Assembly: GCA_963573305.1 (NCBI GenBank)
Contig: OY754334.1
Location: 30,621,614 to 30,685,613 of the forward strand
Reading direction: 5' to 3'
DNA: 64,000 bases
Origin: Pyrrhosoma nymphula
Taxonomy: Eukaryota; Arthropoda; Insecta; Odonata; Coenagrionidae
Position 1 is the stretch's first letter, and each line of letters begins with the position of its first letter. Of this stretch, positions 44,496 to 56,207 are shown piece by piece. Under the pieces are notes generated by a model, which was given only the letters and a program-made list of their open reading frames with translations, was not told where the DNA came from and searched no databases. A program made the translations under genes and the position numbers.

Positions 44496-44989
44496 TAAAG
44501 GCCTGGTTACACGGTACATGAGAATGTACAAGTTTCTGTACATTTTTGTGAATGGTTTCATGTACAGATTCTTGTACATTCTCATGGACAAGACCAATGA
44601 ATAGGTGGCTACACGGTACATTTTTTCGGACAGATTTTCGTACATTTTTAGATGCGCATTATGCGTTTTCGTTTGTTTTTCCTCATTTTAAACTGTAGGT
44701 GCGTTACTTAAACCAATTTTGTTGCCATGGATACGACACATTTACTTGTCAATTGGCTTGTGAAAATGTGAATGTGTCATTTGCGTCGTCTGCCACCAGG
44801 TGTCTCTGTAATGAGGTTAACTTGTACGATTGTCTGAACGAAATTAGAACTGGTTCTATTTTCTGTTCAGACATTCATACAATCGTACATTTTCGTGTGG
44901 TTACACGGTGAATTTTCGCGTTCATTCTGACATTCAGACACTCACACATTTTCTCGTACATTCTAATGTACCGTGTAAACAGACCTTAA
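44496..44989. mobile_element. 488-bp MITE with TAA target duplication
   Basis: TAA occurs at 44496-44498 and 44987-44989. The ends AGGCCTGGTTACACGGTACA and its near complement form about 32-bp inverted repeats. A nested hairpin (CATGAGAATGTACAAG and its complement, about 44518-44586) and further GTACATT repeats lie inside. A TAA-type 3-bp duplication fits PIF/Harbinger transposons. No transposase is present. Confidence 0.82.
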
Positions 44990-45200
44990 GACCCGTTTCA
45001 CATGGACGCGTATGATCCGCGCTACGCGCGCGGAGCGTCTCGTCCTTTCACATTGACGCAGATGACGTATATCCGCGTGTCCACGAAGGACGCCGAGTCT
45101 TTCACCTAGCTCTCACAACAAACTACAACCTGCTTCGTCCGCACAAGCCGTCCGCGTTCATGTGTAAGCGCCAACCTGTCTCTGTGGCCCGTACGCGTGC
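44990..45200. other. GC-rich inverted block, possible MITE
   Basis: ACCCGTTTCACATGGACGCG near 44991 is weakly inverted at 45160 (CGCGTTCATGTGTAAGCGCC). The interior has many CGCG strings. Similar GTTTCACATGGACG-type ends occur in short DNA elements, but the edges are not clear. Confidence 0.4.
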
Positions 45201-47546
45201 GGATGGACTACGGCGCGGAGGGTCCACGCGGATGGCTCCATCGTAAAAGGAGTAAGTGGTTGTTGTCTTAAATGATAACTGCGCGCTTCCGCCAAGTTCT
45301 TAGCAAGTTCCTTAGTTCTGCGAATTTCGCATTGAAAATTTCTCCTGAAATTGTGTCGGCTACGTTGGCAAGATTCGTGAATGGACGTGTCGATGATTTT
45401 ATTAATGTCGTCAACCAATTTGCAATAACAAGACAGCAATCACTGTTCGAAAATGAGTTGTACGAGTTCCCTTAACGTAAGTAAAGTTATAGTAAATGAA
45501 ACCAGTGTATTTTAATGACGAAGAAACGTTAGCGCAATCCGTTAATCTTCAGTTGGTTAGGTTATTTAATGCCTGACTTTATGAAACATATTGCTGGTAA
45601 GACTTGTTTTGGAGCTGCATTACCGTATGAATCCGTTTCCTAATGCCGCATTCCTGCCGAATTTTACAAATTTTGTGTTCGTAAAGAATATCTGTGAATA
45701 CCTACACTATCAATTTAACTGCATAAAGGATTACAGAATAGTGGAAATCTAGAAATTAAAACTTTGGAGAAAAACATAATTCACTCATCATGCGGTACTT
45801 CCAAACCTTATAAGGTTTGTCGGCAGGTTCCGTCGTGTCAGCTTAACTCATTAGTATGCTCATCACTACGTGAAGATACAATTATGGGCGTAGCAGCAAA
45901 GTAGTATAATATCATGGCATAAAACAAGAAATTCTATAAAATTCGTATAGATAGCATACAATTCCTTGCTTTACACATGGCAAAACATTTTCTTTGAGTT
46001 ACGAATTACATTGAATTATGATGTTTTCTTAATCTCAATTTCATTTAACTAAAATGTTTATGGTCTTTTAAGCTTACAGGTAATAAAAATATGAATCAGT
46101 ATCTTAGACAATACTTGTACATTTTTCTCTAAAAAATAAATCCATGTTTCCTTGCTATAGATCATTTCACATCCGTAGTTTTGTAATATAGATGTTTTAT
46201 AAAGATTTACCCTCTGCATTTTAGCTTTGGGGATGCTAATTATAGAGTACTCCCCTGGTGTAGATGTGTATCTTTCTCCGTATTCTCCAAGGAAATTTGT
46301 GAACTAACTCAATTAGTAATGGAGTTTCAAGCATGTGTTTTTCAAGATTTTTTTTTGCATAGAAGCAAAGATCAGAAAGGAAAGACTCTTATGGGACGTG
46401 ATCTAATTTTGTCTTGAATCTTACTCCCTGCTGGAAAAAAATTCAGGGGATCGAAGTTTTCCCTTCGCGTGATCCTTAAGGGTATTGTGCGAACAGGGGT
46501 CTTGTTTCGGATCTCGTAGCCTTTCCCCCATCTTCCTCCTAAACTCTGAAAGGAAAAGCCGTCCCCTGAACCGAAATAGTTGTAGTAGGTATATGTGGTC
46601 TGATATTGAACGGAAATCGAACGAAAATGGGGAAAGTTGGTCTGCCGTGATACGCGTGGCTCAGTCGTGGATCGATGGCGTTACCGTTGGCGATTGCATG
46701 ACGATTGATGACCCCGTTGACGATTGCATGACGTAGGGTGGAGGAACATATGTGAAACCAGAACCTCAGAATACATACAGAGAATTGGTTGCTACGCATA
46801 CTACTTTATGTCATGATTGTTGCGCGCATCCACCATGTTCTTATCCAGTTCCCTATAGGTTCGAGGCATATAAAATCATTGCTGTGCCCTCAGTCGTTTT
46901 TGACGTAATGTATGTTTGGAAGCGGTACAAAAGGACATTTTTTCTTGAAGGCAAAATAAAAGCATTGATCTATTGGAAAGATTAGGAGGCAATTCCGATT
47001 GAAAGAGTATTTTAGGAAATCTGAATACCCGACATTTTTTTAAGAGGAATAGTAATTTTCTTTGTTTATTTTTCGTTCAGGAGAGGGAAATATGAAGGAA
47101 ATATTGCAAAACCAATTCATCATTTCTTATCAAAGCACTTATTGAAACACCCGAGCGTATGAAGTCATCGCGTTTTTCTTTGTTGAACTATGATTTGAGT
47201 CCGTAATATTTTGGATTAGACTCATGAACATAGAAATTATGCGTGAATGTCACGTTGGATATTATATCCGATCAATCTTTTCTCGTCAAGAAGCCATTTT
47301 CTCTCATCGTTCGCACTAATTAGTTAGCGACTGAAGTAGTTACTTAAATATCCACTGAATGGGATGGATCTGGCTGAGAACATGGCGGATTGCGCACAAA
47401 CTAATTACAGCCAATGTCGCTTTTAATCTCTCTGTATATTTACTCTGTGCAAGTACGTAGCGGATATTACTAATGTCTTAGGAATATGTTAAGGAAAGAC
47501 GGCGGAGGTGGTCGACTGCATGAAGCTATCTGATGCTGTATCTAGG
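45201..47546. other. No recognisable gene
   Basis: GACGATTGCATGACG-like strings are duplicated at 46690-46735. A 93-codon minus-strand ORF (45158-45439) and opposing frames show no motif that I trust. Confidence 0.45.
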
Positions 47547-47702
47547 AAGGCCTCATGAATTTTCCAGCCTCGACAATGACGGCATTTTGATGTCAGAAAC
47601 CCGAAAAATTCTAATAATGTAATTTAAAAAGTCGAAATTTTTTTAGGCTGTGACGTCACGTCCATGTCATTGTCGAGGAAGCCTTTCGTGAATAAGGCCC
47701 GT
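47547..47702. mobile_element. Short MITE with imperfect inverted repeats
   Basis: GGCCTCATGAATTTTCCAGC and CCTCGACAATGAC at the left are inverted at the right as GTCATTGTCGAGG and CGTGAATAAGGCC. The total is about 155 bp. GCTGTGACGTCA in the interior echoes the tandem repeat at 6.8-7.2 kb, as does the GAATAAGGCC end. Confidence 0.65.
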
Positions 47703-48099
47703 GAGCGCTTGCGAGTGACATTAATTTTGGAAATAAGTAGCCTAATTAAAAACATATATATTTATTAATTTAATGTTATGCATACGGATTTATGTCGTGA
47801 GATAAAACTAATATTCAATTTCTAAAATATTTTAGTACAATGAATGCTATTAATTTGTTTATTTGCATTTGTACGCTATGACGCATCCATAACCACTTGG
47901 AAAGCGATTATATGAGTAATGGGAACTGAAAACAACTGAATAATATAGAAATTAGGTGGGGATACAAAAAAGTCACCAAGCGGTAACAAATGGAATTATT
48001 TATATAGCATATATTTTCAGTGTTCGTGAAAGCATCCGATAAGGCCTTTTTCATCGATCAGTGTAACGTATAAAGAACGAACAAAAACAGATAACCTTT
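47703..48099. other. No recognisable feature
   Basis: AT-rich sequence without structure. Confidence 0.45.
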
Positions 48100-48182
48100 C
48101 CCTGGATGGTAATCCACCCAGGCAGGACTCGAACCCGCGACCCTGGAGTAGAAGGGGAGGACTTTGCTGCCACCGGGGCCGG
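48100..48182 (-). repeat. tRNA-like SINE head, family I related
   Basis: On the minus strand, GGCCCCGGTGGCAGCAAAGT starts the head, and GGTCGCGGGTTCGAGTCC with TGCCTGGGTGG gives the B box and acceptor end. The same order is seen at 56.2 and 57.4 kb, but the SINE body is absent. Confidence 0.6.
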
Positions 48183-48964
48183 AAAAATCGTAGTTTTAAC
48201 ACGAATAGTCGAAAATTATGGCTAGCCATCTTGGTTCTGCATTGACCGTTGTTTAAATTCTGCGTATTCTCATTTAGGCCAGACGTTTGTCGCATTGTCA
48301 AGCTTTCGTTAAAACATTGCTATAAGTCCAAGGATAAACGGGAATCGTTAAATAATAACTGTTTTACCGATAGCATTTAATTTTACGATAATGGATTATT
48401 TCCAAACAAGTGATTGGGTACGAAGAAAGAATTTAAGAATCTCTTCCTCAATGGAGTTATAGCCATCAAAGATAAAAAGGAAAGATAGTGGCGCCATATT
48501 TATTTGGCGTTAGATTTGCCAAGGCTGTGAATGTCCTGGAAAGAGTTCTGATGCGATTACTATTGCGTGTGTTCTAATATGCGAAGACGAAACATGAGCT
48601 ATAACATTACTGTTTTCAATTTAGTTTTGTTGCTACTTTACTATATATTTTAACGTTAGTTAATGATATTCACATAAGAGCGACAAAAACATGAACGAGT
48701 TCGTAAGAGACAGGGTAGAATATAGGGCTGCAATCAACCAATCTTAGCATTGATTGACAAATGCCAATGACCTGCTACAGTTGGTGCCCTCCCAATTTTA
48801 ATGATCAGCATCACTCACTTCGTCTCGGAAAAATCTGTCGAGGTTTTTTATGATTGATCCTTATTGAGTTTTATTATTTTAGCATATTAACTCAACTCAC
48901 AGACACAGATTAATATAAAAAGAGATGTAATTTATATCACTATCAAATCTTTTTGGTGTCTGTT
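48183..48964. other. No recognisable feature
   Basis: AT-rich sequence with no ORF above 60 codons apart from the end of the SINE-spanning frame. Confidence 0.45.
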
Positions 48965-49527
48965 TTAAGGAGGTTGCGCCGCGACTGTGTGAGTCAAAAC
49001 AAATACTAAATTCCACATTTTTTATATTTTGTCCAAAAAATCCTGCTTTCACTGATGCAATACGTTACCTATAGAAACCCAAAAGTAAGGAACAAAATTT
49101 GCAGATTATTGCACGAATGTATTTTAAATGAGCACTTTTTTCCAGCCATAGGAGCCGACTGCAGCGCCATTTCCTACAAATTACCGCATTTTGACTTCAA
49201 CTACGGAAGCAATTCCCTAATAACTTAAACAATAAGGTGGTTAGATGCCTATATAATATTTTTATTTAATTTCTCTGGATTATTTCCTTCTAATAAATAG
49301 TTTTCCGCAAAAATGGCATTTACATTTTATGGAAAAATACTATTTTTCCCCGTGTTTCTCTCATACTCCCATTGAACACCATGTAATTTCAAGTTCAATT
49401 AGAGAGTAATATAGCGTGGAACGGTATTATTTTGTTGTTCATATCAGATAGAGAAAAACTTTTTCTACAAATCGACAGAATATAAATAAAATGACATTTG
49501 AGTCATTTTACGGTGGAACCACCTTAA
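48965..49527. mobile_element. TTAA-flanked MITE, family A copy 3
   Basis: TTAA at 48965-48968 and 49524-49527 flanks GGAGGTTGCGCCGCGACTG and TACGGTGGAACCACC. This is one of the cleanest copies, with the duplication and inverted ends intact. Confidence 0.9.
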
Positions 49528-51843
49528 GTGAGTATTCCAAGTGTTGTGTAAACAAACTTGCCCTACATGACAACTCCATTGTTTTTCTTTTCTTGATTTA
49601 AATTGACATTTTGATAATTAATTTATTACTTCAACAATCTTCATAACATAATTTATTTGACAGCTTTTGTAACGTATCTACCAATTCTAGCAATCCTCTG
49701 AATGGTTGACTGACTATTGCGTGCTCTATGGGGAATCTAACCGACTTTTTCAACTGTCCTCCTGCACAGATTTTCGTCTAACGGTGTAGCCAGGACAAGC
49801 AATTGTTTTTCCTGTAGGCTACGCTTCGTCCAATTACTCGTGCGAATCGATGATTTTTGGGACGTGGGCAGATTAGAAATGGCGGGCCCTAATAAGAAAT
49901 CCTCCCCAGCGTCTCACGTGCAGTAACCTTCCTGGTAACACATTATGAGCGACGGGGTCCGATGGCCCCTGAATTATACGTATCTCGCCCTATTCCCTGC
50001 GGGATATCGTGTTACAGGGTTCACTCGGGTTCGCAGTCCGTTTGAAAAAAATCGACTGTTTTAAGGGTCACGGGAGGACCCCTCTTGTGTTTTTACTTTC
50101 TCCCGAGAGATGGAGGTATCCTCGGCGCTGAGGAGAAGAAGAAAAAAGGGGTCGCTCTCCTCGACCCTTACTGCCAAAAAGCTTTAAACATTTTCGTTTT
50201 TCCTCTCTCCCTGCACTCCTTTATGTATCCTTCGTACGTGGTCCCTTCTTTTCTCTACCTGGGGGTAGCGAGGGGTTCCTTCGGAACGAGAAAGCCCCGT
50301 GGTGGCCATCTTCTTTTTGATCCGTCTGTTTTTGTTTAGCGATATCTCGTAGTATCGATTGCGATGCTCGATATCAGGGACCCTTTTTCAGGAGAGACTG
50401 GACCTAGTGTAGTCTCAACAATGAGATACATTAACGTTAAAGCTGCGTTAAATCCCGATTGCGGCGTTAATAAATAGAAATTTGGTATTTAATGTTGAAT
50501 TCAGTCTACAGCCGAAATCAAGATTTCGCCTGCGATCTACAGGAAATACTTTCCCTTTTAAAAGAACGTTTTGTATTTTCACGCTGTAGATAGGAATAAG
50601 GTGCGCTTTCATACAGCCGTTTTTGCGTTGCCGGAAACTGGTTAGCTTATCAGAAGATAGAACTTGAAACGCAGGCAGCGTTGCCGTCGGAGTATCCCAT
50701 CATTTAACTTTTGACTCTGCCTGCGTCGTCAGAGATGCCGCGGGGCGTGAGGATCGAAGCTTTCTGCCTGTCATTTGTTGATCACGTGATTTTTTCACGA
50801 GGAATTGTGGTTCGTCTTCAGATTGTTGACAAAAGTTGAATTTTTTGTCGATACTCCACAAATAAGATTGCATATCCATAATTAACTAAAATAATTAGGA
50901 AGACTGAACGTATCACGGATTTCCACCGTCTTCTGTTTTCATCCGATGCTGCCGCTTCCATGAAAACGTAGGTATTAGCGATTGCGTAGTTTCTCTGTTT
51001 GTAGAAATTTATATCTGTATTGTTGCATTGTTTAAGAAACAAACAGAAATATAATTGACTCTGCCTATACTGATTGTTATATTAAATTACATTTTTTAAA
51101 GACATTTTTGGAACTTCTGATGTTTTTCTTCCGACGTATTCGACAGAGAGACGGTGAAGGCTAAAAAATGTGGATTGTTTCCAAAGATATTGGGCTTACA
51201 ACCGCAAAAGGGGGGGTGATGTGTAAATCCTAATTTTAGGACAACCTGCCCTCAAACTTTCATCGAAATCCTAGACCCGGGTATTGGAGACTCTCCTTGT
51301 GAGTTAGATGTCACATCCCGAAGGAAGCAGAACATTTTGACGGAAGTGCCTGGAATTGGTAGATATTTTTGCGTCGAATATTTTTAAAAATCTCCATTAC
51401 GTCGAAATTTGATAGAAACTTCCCAGGCTCGGAGATTCTGACGACACGGAATCAAAACATTCGAATTAAAATCCTTATCATTGTCCCGCTACTAGCGGTA
51501 TTTGCGGAGGCCATGAGGTCGAAATTTCGGCATTCACGTCATTTCGTTAAAAATTCGTGAAACGATACCGAGATCCCGATTTTACTGACACGTAATGGAA
51601 AAACAAAATTTTTTATGCCGTGATCAAAATTCGTCAAGGTTGTGCTGCCCAAATTTCAACATCGTCAACAAGATCGTCATCTTTGGAAAGGAACCTTACG
51701 GAAAGAAATCGAAAGAAATTTTTTTTACCGCTATACTCTCCTTGTCATCTCAGGGTTCGGCGATTGTCTTCCCTTCTTGAATTTTCTCCCTCGCACTATA
51801 TCCCAGTGCCTTTGATGTCGTTTTTTCTTCGCGACGTGAACTA
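49528..51843. other. No recognisable gene
   Basis: A slightly GC-richer block with an 84-codon ORF lies at 50040-50340. GCCGAAATCAAGATTT at 50511 recalls 7933. No repeat structure was found. Confidence 0.45.
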
Positions 51844-52409
51844 TTAAGGAGGTTCAGCCACGGCTGCTTGAGTAAAAAAAACGGAATTCCTCCTTTTTTT
51901 GTTTCTGTACTGTTTAAAAAATACCCACTTCACTGGTGACATACGTCATCTATATGGAGTTGAAATTAAGGTACAAAGTGTGCAGATTAATCGACGAATA
52001 TATTTTTAACGACCACTTTTTCCCAGATATGGGAGCCGACTGCAGCGCTATTTCCACGGAATGAACGCATTTTGGCTTAAGTTGTTGCAGTAAATTATTA
52101 ACGAATGATCAAATATGATGGACAAGTGAAAAAAATGTGTTATCTTTTGGTTCCTTGGTAGACATTTCTGCTTGTGATTAGTTTGTCACGAATTGGTATT
52201 TTTATTAGGAAGGTTTTCTCCAATGCTTCAACCGTTCTCTCATTTTACTCACTATGATTTTAAGTTCGATCGCATTTGAAAATCTAATTGCGTGGAAAGG
52301 TGTGATGATGTTGTTCATTCCAAATAGAGGTAATATCTTTTCTACAAGAAGCAGGAATATATATGTTAAATGAGATTAATTGAGCCATTTTACGGTGGAA
52401 CCACGTTAA
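51844..52409. mobile_element. TTAA-flanked MITE, family A copy 4 (diverged)
   Basis: TTAA at 51844-51847 and 52406-52409 flanks GGAGGTTCAGCCACGGCTG and TACGGTGGAACCACG. The interior is much more diverged than in copies 1-3, yet GGAGCCGACTGCAGCGC is preserved. Confidence 0.85.
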
Positions 52410-52518
52410 GGGAAAAGAATATCTTGTAGACCGCTTACGGCATGAATACCAGATGTTAAACCAGGAGTTTTACAACAGGGCCAATAAATGCTCTCATTAG
52501 GTATCCAAGTACCTATCA

Positions 52519-53776
52519 TTAAGGTAATTTGAGAGAGATATTTCACTAGTCATAATGGAGACCATATCCGAATTTTATTTTTCAATGTCAGCATCTGTAA
52601 GAAGCATGAAGTAAAATATTGTGGTACTATTGGTGTAAAACATAGTGACATAAGACAAAAATTCTCAGTAATTAAATAAATATAACCACTAACTTGACTC
52701 ATTTTCTCACGCTGTACGGTGAAATTGCCTTCACCATAGAAGTTTTTTTTGTTACGACTCTGTAAAAATTACTGCGGTGAGTAATTTGATTAATATTTAT
52801 AAATAGATGAGGAAACATACGAACTACACACTGTTAATTTTTTAGGAAATCTAGGTGTTATAAATTCCTACTTTTTCAATATTCTCCCTGTGAAGCGCAC
52901 AGCCGTAATCTATCACATGTAAAACTGATTATATATTTTGGCAAATTGCTCGAAAAGTATTTCGGAAAGGGTTTAATATTTTGATATCATTGGAAAGATG
53001 GGAGTTTATTTCTTTAAAATGACTTCAAGTTTATCGAGTTCTATGTGAATTGATATATCGCTCAAACTACCATAAATTACCTAGGAGCATTTGCTTCTTA
53101 TTAAGTTTTTCGTGAAAATGTCATTCATATTAGATAGAGATTTATTATTTTTCCTCATCTTTCACCCATTCTTGAATTTATATCCTTGTAGCGCCTTGCT
53201 TGAATTTAAAGTTCAATTTTTCGAAAAAGCAAAAGGGGGGAAAAGTGTGTATATGTTGTTCATATTGTATAGGGGACACGTATTTCTTTAATTTGCCAAA
53301 GTGTGGATAAAATGACAAAAATGGTAGTTTGAGCGATGAATCAACCCACCTAGAATTGGATACATTTGACGTAATTTTAAAGGAAAAACTCCTATCTTTT
53401 TAATTATATCGAAATATTATCCCCTTGCCGAACTACTTTTCGATCAATTTGCCTAAAATTATGTTGTTTTATTCGGAATAGATTACGGCTGCGCGCTCCA
53501 GAGGGAGAATTTGGATAATAATCAGTACTTCTAACACCTAGGTATCGTCAAAAGACTAACGGTGTGTAGATTGTACGTTTTTTCAACTATTTATAAAAAT
53601 TGATCAATTAATCACCGCATTACTTTTTACAGAATCGCAATAATATTACAAGAGTTACTTCATACATCTTACAGAAGCTTAAATTAAAAAATTGAATTCG
53701 AATATGGTCTTTATTATGACTAGGGAACTATCTCGCTCAAACTACCATCAGTCATTCCACGGTGATACCACCTTAA
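52519..53776. mobile_element. MITE family B, large composite copy
   Basis: TTAA at 52519 and 53773-53776 encloses subterminal inverted repeats: TAGTCATAATGGAGACCATA at the left and its near complement at 53698-53720. Within it lie a family B stretch matching 20414-20990, a stretch matching the right half of family A (53090-53330) and extra CGCTCAAACTACC sites in both orientations. This looks like nested or recombined MITEs. No transposase frame was seen. Confidence 0.72.
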
Positions 53777-53879
53777 GAAAAGATTGGGGGAGTTTTGGCC
53801 AAGGCGTAGGCAAGGGTGCTCCGTTCCGCTCCCATTATCCAGCGGCTGAAGCAACTTTTAAGCACGCGTGTGTTAGTAT

Positions 53880-54130
53880 GTGAGTCTTTGAGAAGAGGGC
53901 GAACTCACGTGACGCATTGTTGCAGCCGGCCGACGTCAGAACTCTCCCCCCCCCCCCACCCCCCGGCTCCCCTCAGCGTGTGACTTAGGGGACAAAGAAC
54001 TCTCTCCATCCGCAAGCCGTTGGTCCGCCTTGGCCCTCAAAGAGGAGGAGGAGGCTGCGAGGAGTGACGGCGAGTCGGCTCACTCACTCGGTTGCCAGGG
54101 GAACAGGGTGTGGGCCACGCAAGGGTTGCC
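53880..54130. other. GC-rich block with a C run
   Basis: A 13-base C run at 53947 is followed by ACCCCCC. CACGTG (53908) and GACGTCA (53932) occur upstream, with many CG dinucleotides throughout. It could be a promoter-associated CpG cluster or a repeat remnant. No exon could be identified beside it. Confidence 0.35.
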
Positions 54131-54546
54131 AACTCTCCCGTAATTCTGCGGAAGTGGATCGTGAAATTTTGAAAAGCCTCCCGACTGCCACGGATGGAAG
54201 TTGTTGCGTTTTCATCCAGTTTCGAATTGAAGTTAAAAATTGTAAAATATTCTTTCCACTGTTTCCAGTTTGCTGATATATTTATAATTTTGTACACATA
54301 TTGGCAGCTTTCCATTTGTTCTGATGCGCTGTTCACTTCGCAAAACGACGGCGCAGTTGCTTTCCATTAGTTTCAGACCCAGATCCTTTAATTCGTTTCA
54401 GTCCTGGGAAATTGAATAAAAATTAAATATAGGTTATCTTACCACCTATATCTTAAAATTATTAGCGAATTACTACCCTAATTGAAGTCAAAATGATGAC
54501 GTCCCATACAAGTGGTGCTGCATTCAGCTCTGATATCTGGATAAAA
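54131..54546. other. No recognisable feature
   Basis: A 99-codon minus-strand frame (54037-54336) and opposing ORFs show no motif. Confidence 0.4.
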
Positions 54547-54716
54547 TTTTTGTTGAAAAAAATAACATCACAAATGTTCAATATGTCCACCTTGAGTAAC
54601 CCGAACAATATTAAGTCGATATTCAAATTCCGCCCAAACTCTGTGAAGCATGTCAGCAGTTACTGTCTTCACAGCCAAATTTGTGCGTGCTTTCAATTCT
54701 TCGCTGTTAGTAGGCA
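54547..54716 (-). pseudogene. Mariner-type transposase C-terminus, inverted copy
   Basis: Read on the minus strand, this reads NSEELKARTNLAVKTVTADM and EFEYRLNIVRVTQGGHIEHL and is the inverted partner of 54963-55131, with about ten differences. Together the two blocks form a stem of about 170 bp with a 246-bp loop. Confidence 0.82.
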
Positions 54717-54739
54717 TTGATTAATATTGGCTTTTTCCT

Positions 54740-55110
54740 CTACTGGAAGCAGATTCCAATGATTTTTTTTTCAGCAAGACGTGGACCCATTGGCACCTCT
54801 CAGTTCGTTCTCATCTTAATGAGACCTACCCACAAAGATGGATTGGTCAATTTGGAAGGAAAAAACTCGCCCTTCATCTGTGTGGCCTCCGAGGTCACCT
54901 GATCTCACACCATGTGATTTTTTTGTGGGGATATGTAAAGGGTCATGTCTTTGTGCCATTATTGCCTACTAACAGCGAGGAATTGAAAGCACGCACAACT
55001 TTGGCTGTGAAGACAGTAACTGCTGACATGCTTCACAGGGTGTGGGCGGAATTTGAATATCGACTTGATATTGTTCGGGTTACTCACGGTGGACATATTG
55101 AACATTTGTG
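54740..55110 (+). pseudogene. Tc1/mariner-group transposase C-terminal fragment, frameshifted
   Basis: The plus strand contains FFFQQDVDPLAPL, a decayed version of the second catalytic aspartate block. HLNETYP and RWIG follow, then WPPRSPDLTPCDFFLWGYVK with a frame change and the terminal LDIVRVTHGGHIEHL before a TGA at 55109. This is the order seen in IS630/Tc1/mariner transposases, with the PRSPDLTPCDFFLWG block near the third catalytic acid. Stops and frameshifts show that it is inactive, and the N-terminal DNA-binding part is missing. Confidence 0.85.
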
Positions 55111-55245
55111 ATGTTATTCTTTTCAACAAAACTAGAGAATGTGACGGTCATTTTAAGAGATCGCGCAGCTCTGTAGCACGTACCATTTGAAAAATACAGA
55201 TCTTTGAAACCGACGCATTCTTTTGTAATCACCCTGTATTTTAAG
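55111..55245 (+). mobile_element. 3' UTR and right end of the mariner-type element
   Basis: Downstream of the transposase remnant, sequence runs to GTAATCACCCTGTATTTTA at 55226-55244. TCACCCTGTA is a common terminal inverted repeat of mariner-like elements. The matching left end was not found, consistent with the 5' loss. Confidence 0.6.
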
Positions 55246-55435
55246 GGCGCAAAATAAATTACTGCAATACTTGTCATTTGTTAAAATTGTAATATAAATT
55301 ACTGTGTTATTTATAATATTTTCAAGTTTTAAAATAAAATATTGTAGTAATCATTTCTTTATTGGTCACAGTTTTTCGCTAATCACGACCATACATTTCG
55401 ACGAATACATACGCAACAATCCCCTGTATTCAGGA
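55246..55435. other. AT-rich spacer
   Basis: TTTAAAATAAA-type runs only; no element recognised. Confidence 0.4.
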
Positions 55436-55515
55436 GACCCACCGAGAAGGGATTCAAACCCAAGAGTTCAGTGTTTGCAAGACCAGGACGTTGCCCCTCC
55501 GCGTGTGAGGCATAA
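55436..55515 (-). repeat. tRNA-like SINE head, minus strand
   Basis: On the minus strand, GGAGGGGCAACGTCCTGGTC provides a D-arm-like section, then TCTTGGGTTTGAATCCCTTC a B box. The outer stem pairs poorly. It is a third tRNA source, distinct from families H and I. Confidence 0.5.
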
Positions 55516-56003
55516 TCTTACGTAAAGTCCCCATTGATTCCCATTTCTTTCATGATTTGGCCCGGAAATATATTTCTGGTCTCAAATTCTATCTCTTAAC
55601 GTATCTTTCCGAAGACCATACCTAGCTCAATGAATTTCTCGTGCCTAAAACCTTCAAGATATGTTTTTTTATTAAAATCGTTTGAGCCGTTTTCTAGATT
55701 AATTTTACAAGCATACATTTATGCATACAATTATTACTCGCACTAGAGCATAAGATGTGCAGTCTTAGTCATAATTGTGCTTTAAATGTCTTATTATTCC
55801 ACTTGTAGGATTTCATAATGTTCTTTGCCGTTTATTCTCCTCGCAAACATTCTTTCCATCTCTTTCTGGGTTGCCCAGTATTTCTTTTTCTTTCTGGATA
55901 CTAGTATCTTGAAATTTGCAATATCCTTTTGCCTTCCATTATTTTTATATGGTCACTTCACATTTATTCGCACTTAACCCTCTGTTTATATTTATTTATT
56001 TAT
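55516..56003. other. No gene; A/T tail of the next SINE
   Basis: TATATTTATTTATTTAT at 55987-56003 is the A-rich 3' tail of the minus-strand SINE that follows. The rest is plain AT-rich sequence. Confidence 0.5.
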
Positions 56004-56207
56004 GCTCTCGGAAGATTCTGGTGGTTCGTATGCCCCTGCGATCCCGATAAGCCATTGACATTGATTCATCAGGTTTCTCAGGGGCCACCAGAACTTGACA
56101 GAAACACCCATGCCCTGGGCATGTGAAAAACCGACCCAGGCGGGACTCAAACCCGCGACCCACGGATTAGCAGGCGAAGACTTTACCCCGCCCCCACCGG
56201 GGCCGGC
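56004..56207 (-). repeat. SINE family I, copy 1 (about 204 bp)
   Basis: Minus-strand order: a GCCGGCCCCGGTGGGGGCGG start, GGTCGCGGGTTTGAGTCCCG as the B box, GCCCAGGGCATG, TTTCTGTCAAGTTCTGGTG, CCCCTGAGAAACCTGATG, AATGGCTTATCGGGATCG and a CCGAGAGC end with an AT-rich tail. The layout (tRNA-like head, unique body, A-rich tail) is that of a tRNA-derived SINE. Confidence 0.82.
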
